Shown: positions 34,804 to 43,418, counted from the stretch's first letter. The stretch: 64,000 nt of DNA from Ornithinibacillus xuwenensis (GCF_039614845.1 NZ_JBDIML010000003.1:62001-126000), one strand, 5' to 3'. The notes: generated from the sequence alone by a model not told the origin. Numbers and translations are program-made.

Positions 34804-34962
34804 CTAGCCTACTTTTTTGGCTCGCATAAAGGGAATGGAACGGCGAATTCTTGTTTGTGATTTCTCCTTTTTACTAATGCCATAACGCCCATGTTCAGAT
34901 GCGTATGCTCGCAATTCCTTCATTTTTTCTTCCGTTAACATTCGATATATATCAGTATACAT
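34804..34962 (-). CDS. Small basic protein of unknown function
   Basis: A 52-residue frame from ATG 34962 with a strong GAGGAGG seven bases upstream, ending in TAG at 34804 and followed by a terminator. The N-terminal half is an amphipathic helix (DIYRMLTEEKMKELRAYASEHG) and the C-terminal half is strongly basic (SKKEKSQTRIRRSIPFMRAKK). Signals on both sides support a real gene. Not recognised; nucleic-acid or ribosome contact is a guess from charge alone. Confidence 0.65.
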   Translation of the reverse strand: MYTDIYRMLTEEKMKELRAYASEHGRYGISKKEKSQTRIRRSIPFMRAKKVG

Positions 34963-35199
34963 GTTATTACCTCCTCGATTGGTTAGCTTACAGTTCTATC
35001 TTACTCATCTCCCCTGTTATTAACCTCGGGACCGCGACTGATTTTCGAGCACAAAATTTCCATACTTCATACGGAACGACTTTCAGACCCTAGACTGAAC
35101 AAATCCAAAAATTACCACTTCTTCAGTTCTAAAAGTATAGTAAAATAGTCTCATGTCTCTATATTACAAAAATATTACATACAAAGAGGAGATGATCCA

Positions 35200-36192
35200 A
35201 TGAGACATCTTAAGTTATTAATGGTCTTATTAATTTCTACTATTCTGATAGCTGCTTGTGGCCAAGAAGACAAAGCTAATCAAGAAGAAAAAACTGAAGT
35301 AAAAGAGCAAGACATCGAATTAACAGATGAGAATCAGAAAGCCGCGGCAGAGACTGTCAAATCATACATAAAAGCTGCATACTCAAATACTGATTTTTCA
35401 TCAACAACCAATTTTAAAGGAACGGAATATATGAGTGGAGACCAGGAATGGCATCAATCTTTTATGGATGAGTTGGCATTCATCACAAATAACGGTCAAG
35501 AATCCTTTGAAGTAAAAGATGTTATTATTAAAGAGTTAATTGATCTCGGAGATTATTATGAGGATGAAACTTACTCCCCAGTATACATTATTAACACAAA
35601 AGTACTTTTTAAAGACAATGACGACAAAGAAAACTATGAATCTACTGGCATATTACTTTCTTATAACAATGCTGATTCAACATGGGAAATTGACTGGTAT
35701 AATTTTGCACAACCACTTGAACCTATTGATTTTTGGGGATCTAATAATGCTGAAGTAGTTCCAGCTAATGACAGTCAAGAAGCTGCTGCAGAGCTAGCGA
35801 AATTATTTGCTACAGAATTTTTATCATTAGGAAATCGTGAATCTGTTGATGATTTACGTGGTATGATTGAATTGTGGATTGATGAAGAACAAGAGGTTAT
35901 AAAGCAAAACATTCTTTCAAGCAATGAAAGCTTCTTCCAACTAGATAAGGAATCAAGACCAATGGTTGCAAATGTCAAAATTGACGAGCTTCTACCATTT
36001 AGAGAAATGCCAATTGAAGAAGCGACGGAAGCATATGCAATTAACGTAAGTGTAGAATATGAAGAAAATAAATCACTTGACCTTACGGAATTAGGTTTTG
36101 TTATTGTCAAAATAAATGATGAGTGGAAAATCATCCAAAATCTCACGTATAGAATCACTCCTTGGGAATATGTTGACTTAAGTGCACAATAA
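35200..36192 (+). CDS. Putative lipoprotein of unknown function
   Basis: The product has 330 residues with AGAGGAGATGATCCA before ATG 35200. A lipoprotein signal ends in LIAAC, acylated Cys near residue 20, followed by an acidic linker rich in Glu/Lys. The mature protein appears to contain two related halves, each about 140 residues (starting AAAETVKSYIKAAY and AAAELAKLFATEFL), each ending in a strand-rich part with EWKI or WEIDWYN. The pattern resembles NTF2/SnoaL-like tandem domains on the cell surface, but no named family is recognised. Confidence 0.75.
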   Translation: MRHLKLLMVLLISTILIAACGQEDKANQEEKTEVKEQDIELTDENQKAAAETVKSYIKAAYSNTDFSSTTNFKGTEYMSGDQEWHQSFMDELAFITNNGQESFEVKDVIIKELIDLGDYYEDETYSPVYIINTKVLFKDNDDKENYESTGILLSYNNADSTWEIDWYNFAQPLEPIDFWGSNNAEVVPANDSQEAAAELAKLFATEFLSLGNRESVDDLRGMIELWIDEEQEVIKQNILSSNESFFQLDKESRPMVANVKIDELLPFREMPIEEATEAYAINVSVEYEENKSLDLTELGFVIVKINDEWKIIQNLTYRITPWEYVDLSAQ

Positions 36193-36251
36193 GACGATAA
36201 TCTTTTCAGAATCAAATACATGATAGTGGATTAAATAAGTTAAACATATGT

Positions 36252-36302
36252 GGGCTGTAGTAAATGGCTAGGTTCCCTAGCTAAACACTACAGTCCTTTT
36301 TT
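36252..36302 (+). terminator. Terminator of the lipoprotein gene
   Basis: GGGCTGTAG pairs with CTACAGTCC, with an inner hairpin GGCTAGG/CCTAGC, followed by TTTTTTAT. It is also suitably placed for the convergent MFS gene. Confidence 0.82.
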
Positions 36303-36323
36303 ATGCCTAATTAATGAAAGCGT

Positions 36324-37511
36324 TTATGCCGCATTCGTCTTACTTCTTTCACTAGCCTGTTGCACTATAAATAACCCAAGGACAACTACTAATAATCCTG
36401 CACAAACGAGATATAGTACCTGGAAGCTAAACATAGCAACGATTAATCCAAGTACATACGAGCCTGTTGCAATACCAATATCCCAAAAAATAAAGAAGGT
36501 TGCTGTAGCATGGCCACTCCGCCCTTTTTTCGCAGTCTGAATGCACATAGTTTGAAAGCTCGGTAATAATGACCCACTACCAAGACCAATAACAGCTGCC
36601 GCAATTAAAAACAACCAAGCATTATTCGTAATACTTAACAGTATTAAACCAATACTAAACACCACTAGGCATGGAATAATGACATAGCTTGGACCTCTTA
36701 CGTCAAATAGCTGTCCAAGTGAGGGTCTTGATATAATCATTACAATTGCAAATACAACAAAGAAATAGCTGGCAACACTCGCAAGATCTAAAGCATTTGC
36801 AAACACACTAACATAGGATAGAATACTAGAATAGGCAATTCCAACAAATAGACTAATAATAGCAATTGGTACTGCGCGCACCTCGATTAGTTCATGAATT
36901 GAAAATTTCTTCCCCTCTTCTAGTTCCTCCTGTTCCATTTCATTGGTAACATGAACTTGCAGTGCACATATAGCCCCAATAGCCATAAACAGGCTAATGA
37001 TTATAAACATTGATTCAAAGCTAATATACTGAATTAACGTAAGGCCTAGAAAAGGACCAACCACCATAGCGATATTCATCGACATCGCAAAATACCCAAG
37101 ACCTGCTCCTCTTCTTTCCTCTGGAACCACATCCGCAGCAATAGCACTAGTTGCAGTTGTCAGCACTCCAAAGGACAAGCCGTGGATAAATCGAAGAATC
37201 ATTAACACTAGAAAGCTATCAATTCCAGCATAAAAAAACATAGTAGCTGTAAACAATACCGTACTCCAAATTAATCCATTCCTCTTCCCTACTTTTTCTA
37301 ATAGTTTTCCAGAAAATGGCCTTATTATAATAGCAGCAGTTAACATACTGGTGACTACTAATCCACCTTGCGCTTCTGATCCATCTAATACTGTTAAAAC
37401 AAATATTGGCAATGTAGTTAGCAAGGTATAGAATGCAACAAATACAATAAACTGTGTAAGAGAAATATTAACAAAGTCCTTCGTCCAAATTTTATTCTTG
37501 TGATTACTCAT
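36324..37511 (-). CDS. MFS transporter
   Basis: The product has 395 residues with twelve predicted membrane helices. The MFS loop 2-3 motif is RPFSGKLLEKVGKRNG, and GLGYFAMSMNIAMVVGPFLG in helix 5 resembles motif C of drug/H+ antiporters. The gene follows a MarR-family regulator by 15 bases on the same strand, a common arrangement for inducible export of toxic compounds. The substrate is unknown. Confidence 0.88.
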   Translation of the reverse strand: MSNHKNKIWTKDFVNISLTQFIVFVAFYTLLTTLPIFVLTVLDGSEAQGGLVVTSMLTAAIIIRPFSGKLLEKVGKRNGLIWSTVLFTATMFFYAGIDSFLVLMILRFIHGLSFGVLTTATSAIAADVVPEERRGAGLGYFAMSMNIAMVVGPFLGLTLIQYISFESMFIIISLFMAIGAICALQVHVTNEMEQEELEEGKKFSIHELIEVRAVPIAIISLFVGIAYSSILSYVSVFANALDLASVASYFFVVFAIVMIISRPSLGQLFDVRGPSYVIIPCLVVFSIGLILLSITNNAWLFLIAAAVIGLGSGSLLPSFQTMCIQTAKKGRSGHATATFFIFWDIGIATGSYVLGLIVAMFSFQVLYLVCAGLLVVVLGLFIVQQASERSKTNAA

Positions 37512-37526
37512 GCTGTCGAACCTCTC

Positions 37527-37928
37527 TTAATTTAATTTCTGTAGTAAGGTAAGAAGAAGTTTCTTCTCCTCCTCCGATAGATTAGCAAGAATTACATCTT
37601 CATGCTCGGAAACTGTCGTTAAAATCTCAGCATACTTGCTTTTGGCATATTCCGTTAATTCAATAAACCGCTCACGTTTGTCAGCGCCATGTACTCGTTT
37701 TACCCAGCCATTTTCTTCCATCCGTTTTACGGTTCGTGTAATGGTTGGCGCTTCAACATGAAAATAGTTCGTAATTTCTGATTGCGTTTTTGAACCATTT
37801 TTATTTAAGTAGTATAGAATGGACCACTGTGCATGATATAAATCATGTTTTTTTAAGCGGTCATTTAAATGTTTTTGGAAATAACGTACTCGTTGATTCA
37901 ATACATGCAACAAATCTTGGTTTAACAT
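37527..37928 (-). CDS. MarR-family transcriptional regulator
   Basis: The product has 133 residues from ATG 37928 (GGAGG six bases upstream); the frame continues to 38012 without a ribosome site. The winged helix is typical: HAQWSILYYLNKNGSKTQSEITNYFHVEAPTITRTVKRMEENGWVKRV, then the wing with DKRERFIELTEYA. It is cotranscribed with the MFS gene and preceded by a dyad (37956-37976), so it probably represses its own operon until a ligand of the pump appears. Confidence 0.88.
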   Translation of the reverse strand: MLNQDLLHVLNQRVRYFQKHLNDRLKKHDLYHAQWSILYYLNKNGSKTQSEITNYFHVEAPTITRTVKRMEENGWVKRVHGADKRERFIELTEYAKSKYAEILTTVSEHEDVILANLSEEEKKLLLTLLQKLN

Positions 37929-37955
37929 AGAGACCTCCAAATAGTTAGCTAGGTA

Positions 37956-37976
37956 AGTATTTATCAGACAAATACT
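37956..37976. promoter_or_regulatory. 21-base dyad upstream of marR, candidate operator
   Basis: AGTATTT and AAATACT are perfect inverted repeats seven bases apart, 28 bases upstream of the MarR start codon. Size and location suit a MarR dimer site. Confidence 0.6.
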
Positions 37977-38026
37977 ATCATACACCCTTTTTCTAAGTGT
38001 GTATAGTCGCATTTATGATATTTCTA

Positions 38027-38423
38027 TTAATTGAAATCTACTATGGGATAAGTTTTTAGATGCTCATAGCGTATTAACGTACCATCCGAGCGTATTGTTA
38101 TTTCATCAACACCATAAGTAATATGCGCACGATAGCAGGGCTTTATTTTTAAGGTTATTTCATATGAACCTCCAACACCATATAACTGCCTGATTTGCAG
38201 AACTTCTGTATCATAGGCATCCCAAGAAAGAGATTCAGGTGCATGTTTATCATCCTTATAAATTGATTGTATTCCTTTTTCTACCGGGGCTCTAAGACTT
38301 TGAATAAGTGCATATTTATACGCATCACATAGCTGTGATTCGGTTTCATTTATGGTTGTTGCATAAACAAGACATGTAGGTAACATAAATACCATCACGA
38401 ATAATAAAGTAAAACTTTTTCAT
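38027..38423 (-). pseudogene. DUF3888 secreted protein, reading frame shifted in the signal peptide
   Basis: The open part (38398-38027) encodes the DUF3888 domain: LCDAYKYALIQSLRAP, the SWDAYDTEVLQI strand and YEITLKIKPCYR with two Cys that may bond. It begins in the middle of a hydrophobic stretch (VFMLPTCLVYATT). Upstream lies an ideal start, AAGGAG seven bases before ATG 38423, but in another frame: ATG is followed by five A. Four A would give MKSFTLLFVMVFMLP and a perfect signal peptide joined to the domain. So one extra A at 38416-38420 (T on the plus strand) disrupts the gene, or is a homopolymer read error. Confidence 0.7.
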
Positions 38424-38703
38424 GCGATTGCTCCTTTTTTCTCCTGTTTTACAAATCTTATTGTTGTAAAAAAGTATAAAACTATGCAGGTTTGGTTAGC
38501 AGTCAAATAATTCTATATCGATGTTTCTCCAAAGTACATTTTGTGCCTCCAATCACTTATAGTCTAACTTAACTAAGAATTAGGATTAATTTATCCCCTT
38601 TCAACAAAACTAGTTATTTTTCTTAACAAAATGTGACAAACATCATGAGATTTATCTGATATTATGGTGAACATAATGAAATAATAAAGTTGGGAGAGGC
38701 GAC

Positions 38704-39540
38704 ATGGAGAGATTTTTTGGACTTTTTAAGATGGATACAGATTTTTCAGATACAAAGCAATCGATTCGTGCTGAACTAGAACGTGATGATTTGTGCTTTT
38801 ACCACTTTATTGGCGGTAATCCAAGTGAGACACAAGCCCTCAGTCAGAAATTGCAGACCTTAAGAGAAAGTAAAGCACTATTAATTGGCATCTTTCGCTT
38901 CCCTTTTCGATTTGAAGGTAAAAGAAGACAATTTACTGCCAGAGAACAATATTTTATGATGAAAGAATTTTGTGATGCAGTTATTTTCTTCGACAGTGAT
39001 GGGTTAATGGAAACCATTGATCCAACTACACCAATACATGATGCCCAGTTAGCCTTTGATAAGATTGAAGAACAAACCAGTCAAACATTGCGTGAGATGG
39101 TCGATGAAACTGGAAAAATAAATATCGATTTTCATGATATTAAATCCTTTATTCAAAGAAATAGAGGTCCATTATTTGTCCATACAATTGAAGGAGACTC
39201 ATTTGATGAACCCTTAAAGTACTTAATCGCTACGCCCTACTTACCAAAGGATTTTACTGAGGGGGAACAATTAATTATTAATATTGGTTACACTCGAGAT
39301 GTAGATATGGCTGCATTTCGCCAAATAAACTTACGACTAAATGACCTATTTGATAAAGCAGATTTATTTAAATTAGGCTCGTATTTTATTGATGAGCCAG
39401 GTCATCACTTCAAAATAAGTCTACTAGTAAATGGCCTTCAGGATCCTGTTGAAAACCCAAGCATTAATATAAAAACGGAAACAAAGTACAAAAGCTTTAT
39501 TAAAAGATGGCAAAAATTTATTGAAAAAGAAATTCGCTAA
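38704..39540 (+). CDS. Shortened FtsZ-like protein lacking the N-terminal GTP-binding half
   Basis: The product has 278 residues with GGGAGAGG before ATG 38704. Residues about 55-165 follow FtsZ from strand S5 onward: LIGIFRFPFRFEGKRR matches the VGVVTRPFTFEGRKR region, then DAVIFFDSDGLMETIDPTTP (FtsZ LIVIPNDRLLDIVDKSTP) and GKINIDFHDIKSFIQ (FtsZ T7 loop, NLDFADVKTIM). The rest resembles the FtsZ C-terminal subdomain. The tubulin signature GGGTGTG is replaced by GGNPSET (37-43), and the preceding 90 or so residues with T1-T3 are absent. It cannot bind GTP like FtsZ but keeps the T7 surface. A regulator or cap of FtsZ filaments is inference. Confidence 0.72.
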   Translation: MERFFGLFKMDTDFSDTKQSIRAELERDDLCFYHFIGGNPSETQALSQKLQTLRESKALLIGIFRFPFRFEGKRRQFTAREQYFMMKEFCDAVIFFDSDGLMETIDPTTPIHDAQLAFDKIEEQTSQTLREMVDETGKINIDFHDIKSFIQRNRGPLFVHTIEGDSFDEPLKYLIATPYLPKDFTEGEQLIINIGYTRDVDMAAFRQINLRLNDLFDKADLFKLGSYFIDEPGHHFKISLLVNGLQDPVENPSINIKTETKYKSFIKRWQKFIEKEIR

Positions 39541-39606
39541 GATGCATCATCTATGCATTATTCCACTAAATCCGTCCACACTAATCATCTAAGGAGGGAT
39601 TTTTTC

Positions 39607-39696
39607 ATGTCGAAAAATAAGAAAAAAAAGAACAAAAGTAAAGAAGAATTAAATGATATGAAAGGAAAAGAACGTTATCCTAAAAATAGACAATAA
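39607..39696 (+). CDS. 29-residue lysine-rich peptide
   Basis: A short frame from ATG 39607 with AAGGAGGGA at proper distance, ending TAA 39696 and followed by a terminator at 39733. The product is extremely basic (KNKKKKNKSK then ELNDMKGKERYPKNRQ), with no hydrophobic core. It lies 66 bases after the FtsZ-like gene and could share its transcript. The strong ribosome site supports translation. Family not recognised. Confidence 0.6.
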   Translation: MSKNKKKKNKSKEELNDMKGKERYPKNRQ

Positions 39697-39732
39697 CTTT
39701 TAAAGAATTCACTTTAGGAATAATACATTTGT

Positions 39733-39772
39733 GAACGGTTCTGTACCAAATTCGGTAGAGAATCGTTTTTTT
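39733..39772 (+). terminator. Terminator after the lysine-rich peptide gene
   Basis: GAACGGTTCT-G-TACC pairs with GGTA-G-AGAATCGTT with small mismatches, followed by TTTTTT. Confidence 0.78.
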
Positions 39773-39905
39773 ATTTTTTAAAATTTCCGTTTAAATACTA
39801 GATACAATGTCTAAACTAGCTATAAGATATTAGGTTATTACTAGACACTTAGAGTTATAATCTAGCATAATCTAATTAACAGGTCGTTATAGAAGGAGTT
39901 TTGGC

Positions 39906-40505
39906 ATGGTCCAACAGGCGAGTAAGTTTTTTGAAGATTTCGGCTTCATTGGAATGTTTATTCATGGATTTATTGATGCGATAATATTCCCTATTCCCGC
40001 ATTTTTTACACAGGTATCGCTTAGTATGATAGACCCCTCTTCTGCAATTTGGCTTGCGACATTAGGCTATATTGCATGTCTATTAGGTACTCCCTTCGGC
40101 TATTTAATTGGAAGGGCATTAGGGGAACCCGTCTTACAAAAATTTATTAAACAAAAATGGATTGATAAAGCAACAGACTCCTTCAAAAAAAATGGAGAAG
40201 CTGCAATATTAATTGGTGCATTTACACCGATACCTTTTAAAGTGTTTACGATCTTATCAGGTTGCTTTAAATACTCGCTATGGAAGCTAATTGGTTATGC
40301 AGCAATCGGAAGAGCGGTTAAATACTATGTGGTTGGACTTGCGTTCTATTTTTATGGTCAGGCATCAGAAGAATTTGTCACCTCATACCTGTCCTATATT
40401 ATGGGCGGAATCGCTATCATCTTGTTAGGTATATTTTATATAAAAAGAAGGATCCAGCGAGTGAAACAAATTAACATTGAAAAGCAAAAGAATTATGTTG
40501 GATAA
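39906..40505 (+). CDS. DedA/YqaA-type VTT-domain membrane protein
   Basis: The product has 199 residues with AGAAGGAG before ATG 39906. The SNARE-associated/VTT features are FIHGFIDAIIFPIPAFFTQV, GYLIGRALGEPVLQKFI, and GAFTPIPFKVFTILSGCFKYSLWKLIGYAAIGRAVKYY with the conserved re-entrant Pro and Arg. Four or five membrane helices are predicted. DedA-superfamily proteins move phospholipids or undecaprenyl phosphate across the membrane. The smaller YqaA-like members are poorly known. Confidence 0.85.
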   Translation: MVQQASKFFEDFGFIGMFIHGFIDAIIFPIPAFFTQVSLSMIDPSSAIWLATLGYIACLLGTPFGYLIGRALGEPVLQKFIKQKWIDKATDSFKKNGEAAILIGAFTPIPFKVFTILSGCFKYSLWKLIGYAAIGRAVKYYVVGLAFYFYGQASEEFVTSYLSYIMGGIAIILLGIFYIKRRIQRVKQINIEKQKNYVG

Positions 40506-40508
40506 CCG

Positions 40509-40532
40509 AAGAGCCAGAATCATTTGGCTCTT
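40509..40532 (+). terminator. Terminator of the DedA-like gene
   Basis: AAGAGCCA and TTGGCTCTT form a stem four bases after the stop, followed by TATTTTTTT. Confidence 0.85.
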
Positions 40533-40636
40533 TATTTTTTTATTGGATTAATTCATAAGAGAGTATTATTCATTGATATGCTAAGATATTCTTACTACGA
40601 ACGTCAACATTTCATAGAAGGAGCGAGTGTAAGAAC

Positions 40637-42094
40637 ATGCAAGAACTAGCGCGTAATTTAATGCCTTTTATTCCAGGAAGTCCAGAAATAGAAATCATAA
40701 AAAACGAATACTCTAGCGAAATTGTCGATAAACAGACTAGAGAAGTATATGGTTATGTACACTTTGATGAGTATAAATTAATCGGATTTGAAAGTGAGAT
40801 TGACTACGAGGATGAAGTGCAGTTACCTTATGATATCCCGATTAGGCAAAAAGAAATATTACATAAAGCACAATTATTTGTTGATACTTTTTTAGAAAAA
40901 GAGGTTCATTTTAGTATGTTCAATGAGTGGAGCAGCAATAACTTCATGGTAACGTTTGAAGAAAGAGATCCAAAGCTCGCACTATTACTTCCCCACACTG
41001 GTTGCACCCTTTATTTCACAAGAGATGCTGTGCTAACAACCGCTAATGTTGGACGGAGCGAAATAAACCTGGAATATCCGAGCATTAAAATCACAGAACA
41101 AGAGGCAAAAGAAAAATTAAAGAATGCTAATTATCTTCAACTGGCGATTCATTTTCCAGATATCAATGATAGTCATTCAGAGGCAGAACTAATCTATCAC
41201 CCAAACCATTCCATAATGGGCATCGGGGTTGATGGTGCAATTGATACTGTTACAGATTTTTTGGGAACTAAAAAACCAGCTACACTACAAATACCACCTG
41301 TAAAACCAACTAAGACGAAAGAAGAACTACTTGGTGTTCCTCATTCCTTACAAAAGAAAACAGGTGAAGAAAACGCAACAATTTGGGTTGATTCCTTTCT
41401 CTCTAATAATGAGGATATGGAAGAAGAAGCACTTGTCTCAATTTTCGATAATGAGTTGAGACACTTTAGTTTTTCAAATACTCCATTTGAAAAATCTGAG
41501 GGTTTGAAACCAATATCTCTAAAGGAATTAACAGAGATAGCTCTTCAATATTTGGAATTGGTAGAAGGAAACATAAATCAAAAATACGTATTAGAAGAAC
41601 CAACTCCAGTCGAAGAACATTCAGAAGAATTACAAGAAAATGATTTAGATGAAGAAATTAACTCTGATATAGACGAAGATGAATCTTGGGAAGATTATCT
41701 AGAACCCGAACCTACTCAAATGTTTACCTTTTATCGTCAACATGATGGATTTAAAATTGAAAACCTTGAAGCTAATATAGACGTTGGACGATACACCGGT
41801 CTCATCCGTGGATGTTCGGTAACCAGATTAACCAGAAAACAAGAAAAGAGCCTTTATGACATCAATACTACACCAGTTATTTCTTTAAAGGAAGCTGAAT
41901 TGCGATTTTTCAGTGAAATTGAAATGGTGTTAACTCGTGTTGTTAAGTACTTTGATCAACAAGATGTGTACACATTATCCTATGGAATTAACTTTCCAAG
42001 AACTGGAGGCCATATTGAAAAAATAAACGCCATCACTGGTGAAGTAAGTTATGTAGAAACAGGGATTTTAAAAGAAAATTATTTGTATGAGTAA
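40637..42094 (+). CDS. YcdB/YcdC-like repeat protein (DUF4901)
   Basis: The product has 485 residues with GGAGCG 13 bases before ATG 40637. It contains two PepSY-like units of the YcdB/YcdC type (around 60-200 and 350-470): each has a hydrophobic helix such as ILHKAQLFVDTFLEK, an aromatic strand with FxFxR and a final segment GxxxGxDGAID or ITGEVSYVE. The acidic linker at 325-355 is Glu/Asp-rich. There is no signal peptide or membrane helix, unlike many PepSY proteins, so it is predicted cytosolic. The role is unknown. Confidence 0.72.
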   Translation: MQELARNLMPFIPGSPEIEIIKNEYSSEIVDKQTREVYGYVHFDEYKLIGFESEIDYEDEVQLPYDIPIRQKEILHKAQLFVDTFLEKEVHFSMFNEWSSNNFMVTFEERDPKLALLLPHTGCTLYFTRDAVLTTANVGRSEINLEYPSIKITEQEAKEKLKNANYLQLAIHFPDINDSHSEAELIYHPNHSIMGIGVDGAIDTVTDFLGTKKPATLQIPPVKPTKTKEELLGVPHSLQKKTGEENATIWVDSFLSNNEDMEEEALVSIFDNELRHFSFSNTPFEKSEGLKPISLKELTEIALQYLELVEGNINQKYVLEEPTPVEEHSEELQENDLDEEINSDIDEDESWEDYLEPEPTQMFTFYRQHDGFKIENLEANIDVGRYTGLIRGCSVTRLTRKQEKSLYDINTTPVISLKEAELRFFSEIEMVLTRVVKYFDQQDVYTLSYGINFPRTGGHIEKINAITGEVSYVETGILKENYLYE

Positions 42095-42165
42095 AAGGTC
42101 CTTTACGCTAACAGTGTCTATTGCTACCATAGCCAGGCGTCTTATTTCAAACCTTCATAATAATA

Positions 42166-42192
42166 CAACCTTACTCCCAATGAGTAAGGTTG
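42166..42192. terminator. Bidirectional terminator
   Basis: CAACCTTACTC and GAGTAAGGTTG form an 11-base stem around CCAAT, between convergent genes ending at 42094 (+) and 42257 (-). The flanking sequence is only moderately T-rich. Confidence 0.7.
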
Positions 42193-42256
42193 TTGTAATG
42201 TTACATTTGTTATAAAAGGCATCTGAAACAAAATAAGTGATGGAGGCGATTAATCG

Positions 42257-43030
42257 TTACCCTTCCATGTTTTCAGTAGGTTTATCTCCCTTGTCCTTCG
42301 CTAAGAACCATCCAGCTGCCGCTATTCCAATTAATACTGTATAGAATATTAGCTTCCACTCTTTAGAGTGGGCAAATTCATATGAAATGATTCCGATGTC
42401 TGGATGTCCTAGCGTTAGTACTAATAGTTTAACCCCTACCCATCCAACGATGGCAAATGCAGCAATTTCTAATCCAGGTCTAGCATGAAGTAATTTCACA
42501 AATAAGTTAGCGGCAAATCTCATAATGATTAATCCTACTAATCCACCAGTAAATATGACAAGGAATTTCCCACCATCCATTCCACCTATACTAGGAAGAT
42601 TGGTGTTAGGCAATGTCATAGCCAAAGCTACTGCAGCTAAAATAGAATCAACAGCAAATGCAATATCTGCTAGTTCAACCCGAAATACAGTTCCCCAGAA
42701 TCCAGATTTTTTCTTTTCATCAACATTCTTTTCTTTATCCTTGAAGTAAATCTTCCGGACAATATGATTAATCGCAATAAATAATAGATACAAAGCACCA
42801 ATTGCTTGCACCTGCCATACGTCCACCAGAAAAGATATAATAAATAGTGAACCAAATCGGAAAACGAATGCACCTGCGAGACCATAGAATAGCGCTTTTT
42901 TTCTTTCCTCTTCAGGTAGGTGCTTCACCATAATCGCTAATACTAGAGCATTATCTGCTGCTAATAAACCTTCTAATGCAATTAATAATAGTAGTACTCC
43001 ACCATATTCAAGTAGAATAGATAATTCCAA
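42257..43030 (-). CDS. ykoY: TerC-family manganese exporter YkoY-like
   Basis: The product has 257 residues from TTG 43030 (AAGGAG eight bases upstream). It has eight or so membrane helices with the TerC metal motifs: ALEGLLAADNALVLAIMVKHLP (Glu and Asp in helices 1-2) and ELADIAFAVDSILAAVALA (Asp pair). TerC proteins of Bacillus (YceF/MeeF, YkoY/MeeY) move Mn2+ out for loading of exported enzymes. A yybP-ykoY manganese riboswitch lies upstream, as in front of B. subtilis ykoY, so expression should rise with Mn2+. The assignment to YkoY rather than YceF rests mainly on that leader. Confidence 0.88.
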   Translation of the reverse strand: MELSILLEYGGVLLLLIALEGLLAADNALVLAIMVKHLPEEERKKALFYGLAGAFVFRFGSLFIISFLVDVWQVQAIGALYLLFIAINHIVRKIYFKDKEKNVDEKKKSGFWGTVFRVELADIAFAVDSILAAVALAMTLPNTNLPSIGGMDGGKFLVIFTGGLVGLIIMRFAANLFVKLLHARPGLEIAAFAIVGWVGVKLLVLTLGHPDIGIISYEFAHSKEWKLIFYTVLIGIAAAGWFLAKDKGDKPTENMEG

Positions 43031-43196
43031 TTAAAACGCTCCTTTTTATCCAATTTTTTTGTTTACTTAGTTTCGTTCTTTAAATTACTCACCTAAACAT
43101 GATTAGTATTATCCATATTAATTTGCTTTATTGAACATTTATGGATAACAGTCTCTCCTTTCATACGTATTGGATTGACAGACCCCGTTGGCAAAT

Positions 43197-43228
43197 AAAA
43201 AAACCTTTACCAAAATCGATAAAGGTGT
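43197..43228 (-). terminator. Second terminator in the ykoY leader
   Basis: On the minus strand ACCTTTATC and GGTAAAGGT flank a short loop, followed by TTTTTTTATTTG. It is distinct from, and about 90 bases downstream of, the riboswitch terminator at 43283, yet uses nearly the same stem sequence. Confidence 0.75.
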
Positions 43229-43282
43229 ATAATAAGCTCTATATTTTCCAGAAACTTTTCCTCAAGTGTTACAAGAGCATAT

Positions 43283-43314
43283 AAAAAGACCTTTACCAAT
43301 AGGCAAAGGTCTTG
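43283..43314 (-). terminator. Riboswitch-controlled terminator of ykoY
   Basis: AAGACCTTTGCC and GGTAAAGGTCTT pair around TAT on the minus strand, followed by TTTTAT. Its 5' arm is also the 3' strand of the riboswitch P1 stem (CAAAGG with CCTTTG), so the two folds exclude each other, the classical ON-switch design for Mn2+. Confidence 0.85.
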
Positions 43315-43403
43315 CTAACAACGTCCGTTGCCAACAAAGCCGAGAAATGTACATTTCCGTAATGACGACTTTGTTGTTAAAGCTACTCCCCTTTGAGGGT
43401 AAC
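43302..43403 (-). ncRNA. yybP-ykoY manganese riboswitch
   Basis: On the minus strand the aptamer begins CCTCAAAGGGGAGTAGC (43399-43383), with the invariant GGGGAGTA. Then come the arm AACAACAAAGTCGTCA with loop L1, a hairpin GGAAATGTACATTTC, CTCGGCTTTGTTGGCAACGG, and AGCAAGACCTTTG closing P1. This matches the ykoY-type subclass feature by feature. It senses Mn2+ through the docked L1/L3 loops and controls the TerC gene at 42257. Confidence 0.93.
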
Positions 43404-43418
43404 TATTCAATTAATTTT

